Below, piece by piece: positions 40,268 through 52,400 of a stretch of DNA of 64,000 nucleotides; the first letter of the stretch is position 1, and each line of letters opens with the position of its first letter. Both the position numbers and the translations under genes were made by a program. The stretch covers positions 120,340-184,339 of the forward strand of contig SDOX01000019.1 in the NCBI GenBank assembly GCA_004565275.1, read 5' to 3'. Under the pieces are notes generated by a model, which was given only the letters and a program-made list of their open reading frames with translations, searched no databases and had not been told where the DNA came from. Source of the stretch: Nannochloropsis salina CCMP1776 (lineage: Eukaryota; Sar; Eustigmatophyceae; Eustigmatales; Monodopsidaceae).

Positions 40268-43200
40268 ATGGATGAAGAATTACGGCTGGAGACGGCTCGA
40301 GAACTTTTAGCCCGGGGTTGTGCAGAACTTGTTCGCCGCGACGCTCCTCTGGAGCCAGCTTTGCAGCTTATAGAAGCGGCGCTATTCATTTCGCCGACGC
40401 TACGGAGCTGTGCGGTAAAGCGGAGGGAGGCAGATAGAGAGAGAGGAGGGATTGGTAAATAAAGGAGGGAATGAAAAAGAAAGGAAGCTTATAAGCTCAA
40501 TTAGAGAAATGTGCGTGATTGTCGTGAGGCGTATTGTGAGATCTCTTCGTTATCGATGATACCGCCCCATGGCTTTAGCCTCCCCACCGGGCGTTGGAGA
40601 GATGCCTCTACCGCGTTAGGACAGCAAGTGCAAGATATGTACCTCAGACGATTGAGAAAGCATTCATACACAAGAGTTATATAATAGTGTTTGATTCTGA
40701 TGCCGCCCGAGCCGGGCAAACGTACCTGTGCCACAGCCACTCCCATGAACCACCAAATTGACATCTTTTCGATTTCTCCTTTCATTCTCAGTGGGAACGA
40801 GGGTTTGCTCTCTACTATAAAGGAGCTTGGGCCGCTGCTGCCGATCAGTTCAGTGCTTGCTGTCAAGTCGATCCAGACGACCTGGAGCCTTACCTGTGGA
40901 GATGCCTCGCCGATGCCAAAGGGGAGGGCGGCTGGGAGGGGGCGAGGGCGGGCTTGCACGACGGATTCAAGGGGCACGACAGGCGGGTGGGCATGATGAA
41001 CATCTTGTCGCTCTTTTTGGAAGAAGAGGAAGAACATGGAGTGCGAGGCAGCGACGAAGAACGGAAGGAAAAAAGGCTGAGAGCCGTCCAGGCGGTGCTG
41101 GAGTTTGGAGAGGGAGACTGCCATGCTTCCCAGCGCATTTCTTTCGCCTGCGCGTTGTATTTGGAGGCGCGTGGGATGGAAGAAGAGGCCCTGGCTGTGT
41201 TGGAAGAGGTGACATCACGGAAGGAGGACGGGGATGTCTACATGCGGGAGATGGCGCGAAACCATCTCAGGGTCTTGGGCCGGCGGCTGGCGTCCCAAGT
41301 CCTGCCTTGCGCGAGTGCGGGGAAAGCGACAAGAAGTCAGGAAAGGAAGAGGGTTTTTGAAACTCCACGGGTGATCAAAGGGGGCTGGCAGCTATCGGCG
41401 GGCCACACCATGGTTTCAGTGCATGCTGGAGGAGGAGGGAGCGATGGAGGGGAGGGAGGGGCCTCTGGCAGGGAAGAGGGCCGCCCGGCCCCCTGTAAGG
41501 CTTTGGAGCGCGCAGCCGCCGCAGCTCGTGTCTTTGCCGCCCCACGCTCGCTGGCAGCACCCGAAGAGGAACCGTCGGAAGAGGCTGCCAGGACGGAGAT
41601 AGCGGCTTTGGTGGACCTGGAAGGGCACGCCCAGGCCGGCATCACGGCCTTCGACGCGGGGGATATTTACACCGGAGTGGAACGCCTGCTGGGGCGGTTT
41701 TGGCGCGAACACCATCCCACCTACACAGCCCCCCGGCCCATCCAGATCCATACCAAGTGCGTCCCGGACCGGCACCTGCTCCCGACCCTGGACCGAAGTA
41801 CCCTGCGTGCCTCTGTGCTTCGGAGTCTGAACCGGCTGGAGTGTGCCTCTATTTACCTCTTGCAGTTCCACTGGTGGGATTTTCAAGTCCCGGGGTACCT
41901 GGAAGCTGCCCGTTGCTTGGAGGAATTGCGCGAAGAGGGCTTGATCACGCATGTGGGTCTGACGAACTTCGACGTGCGCCGCACCAGGGAGCTGTTGGAC
42001 GCCGGCGTGGAAATCGCCAGCACCCAGGTCCAACTCTCTTTGATCGACGACCGGGCGGTGCGTACGGGCCTGTTGGAGCAAGCCCAGGAGGAAGGGATCG
42101 CGGTACTGGCCTACGGGGTCTTGGCCGGCGGCTTCCTGACTGACGCGTGGCTGGGCCGCCCGGAGCCCCGGAGGAAGGAGGGGGAGGGCGGGGGAAATCC
42201 GGGGGAAGGTGGGATGTCGAATAGGTCACTGGTCAAATACTTGCTCGTCATCGAGGACTGGGGTGGGTGGGCCCGACTCCAGTCCCTCCTCCAGCTGTGC
42301 CGGGCCATCGCCGACCGACATTCGTCCTTCTCGTCCTCCTCTTGGTCCCCGCTGGATCCCTCCTTCCCTAGTTGTCCTTGGGAGGGGGACGAAGGCACCC
42401 ACGCCTCCACCCCTTCCTCCTTCCCTTCCTCCTTGTCTCCTTCCGCCCCGCCCTCTCCTCCCGTCACTATCGCCATGGTGGCCATTCGATACGTCCTGGA
42501 CCTTCCCGGCGTCTCTGCCGTCATCCTCGGTTCCCGCTCTCCCTCCCATATCCATCAAGCCGTGCGAGCCGCTGAGGGAGGTTCGGAGAGAGGGCGGGAA
42601 AGAGGCAGAATACACCGGCCATTCATGCTCACAGAGCAGGACAAGGCGGAACTGGAAGCATTCTTGAGAGGCAATGGGCAGGCGGGGTCGGTGCGGGGGG
42701 AGGTGTACGAGCTGGAGCGAGAAAAGGCCGGGCCCCATGCGGCTATCATGCGTTACAATTTGAACGAGGGTCTGCGGGGCGGGGCTCATTGTGCCGAGAT
42801 CCTCGACCGTTTCTTGGACGGCTTTGCCTTCCACTTTCCCCACCACGCTCCCTCCCATCGACGTTGCCTCCCCCGCTTCCCTCCCGTCGACCCATCCTCC
42901 CGCCGTGCCGTCACCTCCTGGGCGACCCGGCTGCAACTTGAACTTTCCTTACTCCAAGATCGCGATCTTTCTCCCTCCCAGCGCGTCGACCGAAGGTTGC
43001 TCCGTGCCTCCTTGCGCTTGCTGGTGTTGCAACAGCAAGCCCGTTCCAGGGGAGTGGCAGCGGTAGAGGTGCTGGAACATTTGTGGGCGGCTATCGAGGG
43101 GCTGGTGGAGGGCGGGGCGGAGGGCGGGGGGGGGGGCGGGCGGGCATGGGGGGACGAGAACGTGTGGGCCGGCAGCCCTCCTTCCGGCTCCTTTCCTCCC

Positions 43201-43629
43201 TCCTCTTCTTCCTCTCCTTCCACCTTCTCCCCCGCCTTCTCCTCCTTTGGGTCTCCCTCTTTCCCCTCCGTCTCGCACCGGCCCCAAGCGTTTCCCGCGG
43301 CCAACATGCGACGCTATGAGGCGCTTTCTTCCCTCCTGCTCCGCGTCCCCCAGGTCCTGCTCAAGGACGTCATCATGGAGTTGCGTGCGGCCGGCGCCTT
43401 GCCTTCTTTGTGGGCGCACGCTGCGCTCCGGATGTACCGTGGTTTGGTGCAGTACTTAAGAAAACGGGAAGGGGAGGGGTGGAGAGGGTTGAGGAGAGAG
43501 GAAGAGGAGATGGAGGGGGAAGGAAGGGCCAGGAGGGGGCAAGTGGCCTTCTACGCAGAGACAGCGGCATTGGCGGTTGAGATGTATGCCAAGACGCTTC
43601 GATGCGAGTGTGACGTGGAGGAGGAGGAG

Positions 43630-43660
<31 letters not shown>

Positions 43661-44989
43661 TGGAAAAAGAGGAGGAAATGGGGGAGGAGGATGAGAAAGA
43701 GGAAGTGATGGATTTGGAGGAGTTGCAGAGTTGGCAGGAAGAAAAAGAGGCAGAGAGGCAACGGCGCCGCCGGCTTTGGGCTTTGAGACGCGTGAGCAGT
43801 AACAGGGGGGAGGGAGGTGGAGGAGAAGGGGGAGAGACAAAGGAGGGAAGCCGAGTGCGGGCCCTCGGACTTGGCCGTAAGAATTTGGGAAAATTCGCTG
43901 TGTTACTGCACGGGCATGAGCCTCCCAGGGATGATGAGGAGAGAGGGAAAGCGGCCGAGGGGCCAGGGACTGAGGAAGGGGAGGGGAGGAAGGGGGAGGA
44001 GTTGCTCATTGAAATCGAGACGAGGGGAGAGGAAAGGTACGTGGAAATTTTGGCGGCACTGGAAAAGACGGCCGAGGCCCTCTCTGCGTGGGAGGGGGAG
44101 GTGGGGGCAGGGAGCCGATTAGGGGAAGGAGAGAGGGGCGGGGAGGCGTGGGGACAGGTGCGGGCAGAGGGCAGCGGGAGGAGTGAAAGGAGGGCTGGGG
44201 GGGCCCAGGTGGGGAGGAAGGACTGGAAAGAATGGTGGGAGGTGGTCCGAGGGACGTGGAAGACGCCCGCGACCCTGTGGCCCCCCTGTCCACCGGGCCC
44301 TACACCCCTCCGCGACCCCCCCTTGTCCTCGGGGCCTCACCGAAACGGGGGACGAACCCGCGACGCCCTCCCTCCCTCCCGCCCTCCCTCCCCCCATGTC
44401 TCCCCCCATGTCTCCCGTCCTGCCACGGCCATGGTACACCTGCCCCCGCTTCGCGGACGGCCTCAGCCTGCTGGGGGAGGAAGAACACCTCCTCTCCGTG
44501 GACCCCTCCTGGTCCCTCTGCCCCCCCCTCCCTGCTTACGCGGCGCGCCCCGGCCCACCTGCACTCAAGGTCGACGCCTCGCACGCCTTTGCCCGGCTCG
44601 TCTTCCTCCGCCGGCTTCTCCTCAGCGCTGCTCGGTGTTTCCTGGAGGTCCGCTTGCATGAAGGGGAGTGGACCGCGCGACAAGTCTGCAATTTCTTGGA
44701 ATCGGAGCTGGTTCTTTCCAAGGGCGAAGCCCGGCGGGAAGTGATGATGTACCTCAGGCATCCCTTGACGGCAAGCGCGGGTTTGATGGGCTGGGAAGAG
44801 TTGCGGGAATGGAGGAGGAGGGAGGTAGAGGACCAACGGCAAGGAAAGAGGGGCGAAGGGAGGGCGCTGAGGACGGAGAGGGACCACCAGGAATGGTGGG
44901 AGAAGGCGGCAAGCTTCGGGCGGATACCTCCGTGTTACGTGATGTATTTGGAAGAGAAGAGTCGGGAGGGAGCGAGAGGGGAGGCATGA
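40268..44989 (+). CDS. TPR - aldo/keto reductase - DUF885-like fusion protein
   Basis: Giant multidomain protein of about 1,400-1,450 residues. Exon 1 is 40268-40414; exon 2 opens at 40792 (TTCTCAG acceptor) with WERGFALYYKGAWAAAADQF. Residues about 1-200 are TPR-like and paralogous to the preceding gene. About 320-470 plus 560-640 form an aldo/keto reductase with the full tetrad: D337 and Y342 (FDAGDIY), K371 (IHTKCVPDR), H409 (LQFHWWDF), then EEGLITHVGLTNFD. From about 660 on, DLSPSQRVDRRLLRASLRLL, and at the end CPRFADGLSLLG and EVRLHEGEWTARQVCNFLES with YLRHPLTASAGL, match the layout of DUF885 proteins. Long Glu-rich low-complexity blocks intervene (43617-43740). The frame changes once between about 44190 and 44450. 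I cannot tell a cryptic intron from an indel there; a G7 run lies at about 44194. NADPH reduction is expected for the AKR part; the real substrate is unknown. Confidence 0.8.
43617..43690 (+). repeat. (GAG)n microsatellite encoding poly-glutamate
   Basis: GAG/GAA units encode an acidic run between the DUF885-like halves of the fusion protein. Confidence 0.8.
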
Positions 44990-45653
44990 GAAGGGGCGAT
45001 AGGACGGGTGAGGGAGGGAGGAGGGAGGGGAGGAGGGAGGGAGGGAGGGGAGGAGGGAGGGAGGGAGGACGAGAAGAAAGTCTAGGAGGGTGGAGGTATG
45101 CCTGTGTACATAAACACAAACATGTACATTCTATCTCGCAAGGAAGCTGGCCACGAGGCGCCAGCTTGGAAAACCCCTCGAGCGCGAAAGAGAAGTCGGC
45201 CGAAAAGGACCGGCAGGGAGGAACGGGAAGAGTAAGCAGCGGCTGGCAGGCGGGCACGGAGAGAGAAGACGTGCCACAGGCGGCAGCGTGGAGCAAGTGT
45301 ACGGGTTACATGTGGGAAAAGGGTAGTTTTTGTCGAAGAGGTGGAAGCGGTCAGGTGCCAGGAGAAGCCAGAGAGCCCCATGGAGGAGGCTGCCCAGAGG
45401 CGAGCCTTGCCCTACCTAAAATGAAGCCACGGTCGCACGAATAGAGAGAACCGATGCCACATGCGTGTGGAAACCGTTTTGAGGGGAAGCAATGACGGCC
45501 AAGCTTGAGAAAAAAGGCGCGAAAGCAACGCAAGCTTTCCTGAAGTTTTGCCTTGAGCTGTGGTCATTTAGTTGGGATTTCCCCCCGCCATTGTTTGCCC
45601 TTTACCTGTGAGCTACTCCTTCCCCCCCCCCCCCGTTGTGACCCTCTCCCGCC
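44990..45653. other. Convergent intergenic stretch with GGGA repeats
   Basis: Starts with a GGGA-rich tract (about 45006-45070) shortly after the fusion gene's TGA. The rest has no supported gene. A C11 run lies at about 45624-45634 before the OTC 3' end. Confidence 0.55.
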
Positions 45654-46748
45654 TCACACCCTCTTCCCCTCCCCCCCCACCAACGAAAGCATGACGGCCA
45701 TGACCGTCCACATCCGGTTCTCCGCCTCTGGGAACACCAAACTCCGTGCGGGGTCGTAAAAGACCTCGTCCGTCACCTCCTCGGGATGGCGGGGCAGGCA
45801 GTGCAAGAACACGCAGGCCGGCCGCCCGGCATTGGACCCCTTGGCCCCTTGCTCCATCATACGTCTCGTCACCTGGAAGCCCTCGAAATCCCGCATCCGC
45901 CTCTCGTACTCCTCCTCTTGGCCCATGCTCACCCAGGTGTCCGTCACGATCACGTGCGCGCCCGCGGCGGCCGTCATCGGATCTCTTTCCATCACATACG
46001 ACCCCCCCGACCGCTGGGCGTGCCACTCCACCCGGTGCATAATTTCGCCGTTGGGCTCGTAGCCCACGGGACAGGCCACCCGCACGTGCATACCCAGACG
46101 AGCTGCGCCCATGGCCAGATCGTGCAGGACGTTGTTCCCGTCACCTACCCATGTCAGAACTTTCCCCTGCAAACTCCCCTTCCCAAAATGCTCCTCCAGG
46201 GTCAGGAGATCGGCCAGGGCCTGCAAAGGGTGGTAAAGATCGGACAAGGCATTGATCACGGGGACGCTGGAATGTTTCGCGAGGAGCTGGACGTCCGTGT
46301 GGGCGAACACACGGGCGAGGAGGAGGGAATTGAAGCGGGAAAGCACATTCGCCGTGTCCCGCATACTCTCGTTTACGCCCAACTGTACATCTTGTGGACC
46401 CAGAAACAAGGCGTGGCCACCCAGAAGAGCCATGCCTGTCTCGGTCGATACGCGTGTACGTGTACTGCGTTTTTGGAAAATCATACTGACGCTCTTTCCC
46501 TCGCACGGCCGAGGAAGGACGGGAGGACTGGGCGAGGAATAGGCTTTCTTCAATTGAGCAGAAAGGGAAAGGAGGTCCCGGAGCTCGACGTCGGTGAGTT
46601 CGTCGATATTCATAAAGTTTTTCCCTTGCAGACTGGCCACGCCTTGAAAAGAGCGCATGCCTGGACGCGGTTGTAAATTCAAAAATGAGTTGGAATGGAG
46701 TCGTGAGGAGCTAGGAGGTATACGCAACACATGAACAATCCAACGCAT
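45654..46748 (-). CDS. OTC: Ornithine carbamoyltransferase, single exon
   Basis: Catalyses carbamoyl phosphate + ornithine to citrulline in arginine biosynthesis/urea cycle, normally in the mitochondrial matrix or plastid. 364 residues. The first about 40 (MRWIVHVLRIPPSSSRLHSN) are a basic, serine-rich organelle presequence. Carbamoyl-phosphate site: QKRSTRTRVSTETGMALLGG. Further conserved blocks are SDLYHPLQALADLLTL, WVGDGNNVLHDLAMGAA, VTDTWVSMGQEEEYERR (ornithine loop, DxWxSMG) and VFLHCLPRHPEEV (the catalytic cysteine motif HCLP). All key residues are present. An internal ATG (MRSFQGVASLQGKNF) preceded by CCGCGTCCAG could be the start of an alternative exon, but the uninterrupted frame is simplest. 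Confidence 0.97.
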   Translation of the reverse strand: MRWIVHVLRIPPSSSRLHSNSFLNLQPRPGMRSFQGVASLQGKNFMNIDELTDVELRDLLSLSAQLKKAYSSPSPPVLPRPCEGKSVSMIFQKRSTRTRVSTETGMALLGGHALFLGPQDVQLGVNESMRDTANVLSRFNSLLLARVFAHTDVQLLAKHSSVPVINALSDLYHPLQALADLLTLEEHFGKGSLQGKVLTWVGDGNNVLHDLAMGAARLGMHVRVACPVGYEPNGEIMHRVEWHAQRSGGSYVMERDPMTAAAGAHVIVTDTWVSMGQEEEYERRMRDFEGFQVTRRMMEQGAKGSNAGRPACVFLHCLPRHPEEVTDEVFYDPARSLVFPEAENRMWTVMAVMLSLVGGEGKRV

Positions 46749-49434
46749 AAATTGAATTAAAGAAATCCTAACTAAGGGTGTAGACGATGCATACTTTCAA
46801 CCGGTAGCCATGAACAGAAGGAAGGAGGATTTAAGTACAACGGTGAAGAGAGATGTAAGGGCTCGGAGGCAAGACTTTCAACCTATAACCAAGAACGAAC
46901 CTCCCTCCCGCGCCCAGAGCCCGTATCCGTTTGCAAACAATTTTGGCTTTAGATGTCGCGTGTGACACTCCATGACAGGACGGGACAGCTTAAGTGCCCA
47001 CATGGTGGAGTGACTGGGGGGGAAGGAGCCTACGAGAGTATCCTGTTTTAGGAAGCGAAAGAAGTATAGTTAGCATTTGCAGGCAGATCCATCAGACTGC
47101 AGACATTCAGTCATCAAATCTAAGGAGATTGGTAACCTTTCATCGAAGCCGCAGATTTACCGCAGAAGTGTATGTAAAGATCGATCAGAGGAAAACCTCC
47201 CCACCCCATAACTATGTGACACCTTGTTTGCACCCCCCCTTCTCCTTATTTTCCCCCCAAGTTTCTTGTTAACCACGATTGTGACCTGGTCGTATGAAAA
47301 TTTCTACGCTACACAGCACAGGAAATTAGTTTTGTCCTCACTTTTACCTCAAATAAGTCTAGAGGGATAGTTGACTTTCCAAAGCCGTGAGAAAACCTCC
47401 CCAGGGACGAGGGAGAAAAAAAGGCCGCAAAAACAAGTCTTGAAAAATACACCGATGGGACAGCAACTTGAATGGCAAAGGACATTCATAGTAAAGACAA
47501 GCTGTGGATATGTTGCAGCAACACATATAGAGGGATGCGCTGGCGTGCTATGAAGTTGCCGGAGTGGACATGAAGAGGTAACAACTTCACCGCACAATCT
47601 GGTTCAGAGTCTTTACAATGAGAACGATAGAGAAAATAAATAAGCGTGTCGACCACAAGGCCGACAGTGTTTCGCGCTTGAGCTATTCGTAGGATTGAAG
47701 TTGCGCCCTTGTCCGCGTAATTTCTAAAATGTAGTAGCGATATAACAGAGCTTAAAGCTCTTATGAGGGAGTTGTACATGTCAAACAAAGAACTCGAGGG
47801 ATGAAAGATGCTCGCGCCCATCCTCAATCTTTAGTATTTAAAATGAAAAGACATGGAACGTGGTTTTTTCAATCGTCGAACAGAAATGCAAAGAACAAGA
47901 GAGGATGAATGCACTCCTGCAAGGCAGTAGTCATTCAGAGACGGCACGTTATCTATGCCTTGAATTCTTCGCCACACACTTTACAACGACAAAATGAAGC
48001 CAATGCCGCATCCGCTACCTCAGCTTTGTCTCGGTGAAAAGCACGTGCTTTCGGACAACTGGGTCGTACTGACGGGCAACATTCGGGAAGGAAAGCAGTA
48101 GAAGACGAGGGAAAAGGACGATGATTTCAGATAAATGCGTAAAAATTCACTCAACCTTATCTCGCAAACTTTAACACAGCTAGGCCTTCACGCACCCACC
48201 TCACGCTATATGAATCCCCAACCACCCTTCTCGTGTCAGGCTCCAGACATGCCATCAATATCTCATGTTGCCTACCTTCCTTAGCGCGAGTTTCCTTGTC
48301 ACATTTTTAGGATTTTTGCGCGTGACATAGAAGAAGCTGTGAAGATGTGACATGCGATGGGAAGGTAGTTGATAAACCAAGTGTGCGTGCTCGTCGCTCT
48401 TCCTGTCGATCTGAACGCTTTCTTGCTGCGTGACTTACCCGGTGCCGGCCGCAGACATGAGCTTTATGAACAGATTTTTTGGCTAGTATGTTAGCCGGGG
48501 AAAGGGATAAGTTAGATTTAAATGGCACAACGTGCGTAGACAAGGACGGGAAGACCAAGCTTGCGGAACATAACTACGGGGTTGAGTATGATGGAGGAGG
48601 CGATGCCTTACCTTTGCCATGCAGCAACGATAGGTCGGAAGTCAACCAAACACAAAACCCACGGCCTTCCGTCACGACCTTGCACCGGGGCCCCTATCGT
48701 GCGTGTATGTCCAGGTCAGGCATCGACGAATAAGGATCGGGGATTGATGGGACAAAAGTGCGGACGACCGCCTGAATATTTCAACGAAATCGCGTCAGGA
48801 TGGCTGCTAGGGGCGAAAACGCGACGGCAGCGGGTCCTTGCCCGGGACACTAATTAATGTCTTCAAGCACGTCACTTCCCACCGAGGCGCCCCGGGATAT
48901 GATGAGCTGGGCATCACGTTTTGCTTTGTTAGGATGTCCGTGGTGGGGGGGTGTCGGGGGTCGGTCTGCATGGTTTTTACTGGTGGTGGCAAGGTGGTGG
49001 CGTCTCGGCGTTCGAAGAGTACAAGATCGAGAAAACAATTTCAGGCTGCCCGCCTCCCGCCGTATTGGCCCTGGCAACCACGGTAATGAGAGCCTTGGGT
49101 GCACTTTTCTTCACGTATACCGTGCACGGAGCCCTAGTCTCGTGTGCAGCGTGCTATGTGTGGTTGCGCGTGCCGGGAGTTTCAAGAGTTCGGGCGAGCG
49201 TCACTTTCCTAAGTATGCACGTTGCTTCATCCGAAGGGCAAAGTGACACAGCGAGTCCGCCTGAACTTGGCCATGGTCTGTCCCCCGCGTGCACTCAGTT
49301 CAGCCCGACATCAATTCCTCATTACATGTACAGACACGTCTGAGCTCTGACTTGTGAGCGGGGTTACACTGTTTCGGTGGATTTAGGAGCAACGCACGGG
49401 GACCCAAATAACTGCAGCCGCAATCGGACATGCT
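46749..49434. other. Longest gene-poor stretch of the window
   Basis: 2.7 kb of lower-GC DNA upstream of OTC and of the Q/P-rich gene. Best orphan frames are a minus-strand one at 47827-47486 (about 110 codons) and a plus-strand one from ATG 48488 (MLAGERDKLDLNGTTCVDKD, about 80 codons). A third runs from 48857 (MSSSTSLPTEAPRDMMSWAS). None has a domain, and splice pairs could not be settled. They may include 5' exons of the downstream gene. Confidence 0.4.
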
Positions 49435-52400
49435 ATGACTTCTAACACTGCTATATCTTACCCCGGCACGAAGGAGGGGTGTGGGAAAGCGGAGCTATCG
49501 AACGGGAGCATACCATCGTGGCTTCCCTCACCGGTTAGTGCGTGGGTTTGCGGGCATATGATAGCGTATGAGGAGAAATACGTTCTCGGGGGGAAAACGA
49601 TATCAGGGTCTCTTTCTAGGGTCGCTCTTCGGTGTGTTCAGCAGATAGGAAGGGTTCTACGTCTAAATTTGTTATGTTTATTTTTTCCCAGTGCCCAACA
49701 TGGCTGTGTTGCGGCCCTCGTTGTGGTTTCCTTACCATGTGTTTCGACTTTTTCTGCTTCCCTTCCAACAGAATTTGGCAGCTGCCTTCGGATTGAACGA
49801 CTCGCCGAGCATGAACATGCCTTTTGCCTCCTCTCCGTACTTGGGCCTCGGCCTGGGTCATGCAAATAACTGGAAACCGGGTGACTCGAGTGGTCCCGTC
49901 CCACAGCAGCTACCGCAGCCCCCCCCCAAGACGCAGGGTGCGCTCCAGCAGCAGCACCACGTCTCCGGCCATCCGGTCCAATACCTGCACCCCGCCCACA
50001 ACGGCAGCAACAAGGAGGTGCCCAAGCCGTTTCTCGGCATGTTCCACAGCCCGTCTGCTTTTCTGCAGAGCACGGTGCCACTCGAGGCCGGGACGGAGGG
50101 AGAGAGCGTGGGGCAGGCACTGGGCCACGCCGGACGGACACGGCAGTCGCAGCCGCAGCATCCGCACTGCCGTCAGGAACAACAGCAGCAACAAATACAG
50201 CAACCACCCCCACCCCCCTTGCCTCCACCAAACGAGCAAAGGATGCTTTCCCGCTCCACACCTGCACCCCTGCCACTGCATGGCAGCACATCGTTGCCCC
50301 CCCCCTTCAACACCCTGCTCATGGCGGAGTGCCCCCCGCCGCGCCCAGATCAGCAAAGCCTCGGCGCGGCTTATGCCTCGATGCCTCCCCCCGTAACAGT
50401 CTTAAAGCCAGCGACACCGGCAGTGGAAGGCGCGGGGACGACCGGGACCGGGGGCGAGCTCCCCGCGGTCTCTGACCAGAGCCCGGAGGAGGTGCTCTTG
50501 AACCTCCGATATTCCGCCCTACCCGCCCCCAAAACGGACGTCGGACCGGAAGGAGAGGGCGGGAAAGGCGGCCAAGCGGGGCTAGTGGAAGAAGAGGACA
50601 ATGCTCGAGCCATGGACGAGGTGGAGGAAACGGCGCCGACAAAGGCCGGCAACGGCCACGTTAACGGCCACGGCAACGGCCACGGCAGCGGCAAAACCAC
50701 CAAGGGTGCCCCCGGAAGCGGAAACACGAGCAGCGGAGACTACTCTTCGTCACCCGAGGAATGCCTTCTATACCTTGCGCAATCCCCTGCCCCCGCCCCA
50801 AACGCGTCGTCGCAGATGCCTCCCCCTCCAGCTAAGGAGCCCACCTCCCGCTTTCCTCCCGCCGGACCTCCGGTCTCCGGCACTCTGCGTCCTCCTGTGT
50901 CGCTCAAGAAGGCTTCGGCCTCCATACCCAAGGCGCGACAAACGCACAGTGCCCTCCTGCGCCTGATCCGTGCGGAAAAACCCATGCACGAGATGAGGCA
51001 GGGGGAGACAGACACGGGGTCGGGATATCGCGAGCCTACGGAAACCAGCCCGTGCTCAGGGAGCCAGGTGCTGATGCCGTCGAATAACAGCAATAATGGC
51101 ACTTTTGGAAGCAAAGAGGGGGCTCTCACGGGCTCAGGCGGGGGACTTCCGGGCTATTCCCAGGTTGGGACGGGGGAGGGTGGGGTCGGCGCGCCGTCGG
51201 CCTCTCCCTACCTCCCGAGCCCGGGGTCTAGTCCGTTTTGGCCGCATGCCGCTCACCTCTCCAACCAGTCTCCCTCCTTCTCTGGGGCCCACGCCCTCTC
51301 GAGCCACCCTTCTCATCCCTTCCCGCCGGCGCGGCGGCCGCAGCTTCCAGGCCAGCCGACGGGCCCGCCTGCCCCAGGCTTCCCCTCTGTGTATGCCCCA
51401 GCCCTGTCCCACCCACAACAGTCTCAGCAACTCGAGGACTATCGTCTTCAGCATTTGCAGCAGCAGCAACAGCAACAGCGGAATTACTTACAACAGCAAC
51501 AGCCCCCGCTCCCGCCTAATCCGCCGGCGCAGGACCCGCGTGCGCCCTACTACTCCGGGGCCCATGATAACTCCCAGCCTTCCTTTTCCCCCTTCCTCCT
51601 CCCGGCCTTCTCGCCCTCCCCTCCCTTCCCCGGTGCGGCCGTAGGAAGCGTCCCTTCGAGCCCCTTCGACATGATGACGTGGTCCCCCTCCCCAGCCCTC
51701 TCTTGCCGCCAGCTGCCCCCTCCACATTCGGCGGCCGCGGCTGTCACCTCGCAGGGCCTTCCCCCCCTCCCGTCCACAGCGCATATTCAGGTGCAATACT
51801 ACGACAACGGCCAGCCCGGGCCCACGGTCAGGGTAGAGAACGGAGGGAGCGGGGAAATGCAGGGGACGAACAGCAGCCACGGGTGGAGTCAGGGAGGGGC
51901 GAAAATGAAAATGTCCGGTGCCAACCCCTATGCCCTGTCGTCCTCCTCCTCCTCCCCTTCTTTCTCCTCCCCGCCTTCCTCATCCTCATCCCCTTCCTCC
52001 CTCCGTCCCAGCTTGGATACAAATCGGGCTCGGGGCTATGTGAGGATGCCGGCACGTCGGGGGGGGCGCCGTGGGGTGAGAGGCAGGGGTGGAGACCAAC
52101 GGTCGGGGAGGGACGGGAAGAGTAACATGCCCCACCGCCTGCGGGAATTGGAGGCGGAAGTGAGCAATGAGACGGGGTCCGTACGTCGGGAGCGTTTGGT
52201 CTGCGAGACTTTGGCCCAGCTTTTGCGCGCGAAGGAGACCAACGATGACGCAGAGGAAGGGGCCATGGTCCTGGAGTTGCAGAAGCAAAACGCGGCCATT
52301 CAGGCGTTGATATACAAAGTGCAAGCCATGAAGATTGGCTGCCGAGAAGCCGCGAAAAATGGGAGGGATCCCGCTGCGGTGTTGAAAATCACCGACGAAG

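Noticed and set aside
42226-43419. Several 100-240 codon minus-strand frames opposite the fusion gene
   Set aside because: They are complements of the conserved AKR/DUF885 coding sequence and have no family similarity.
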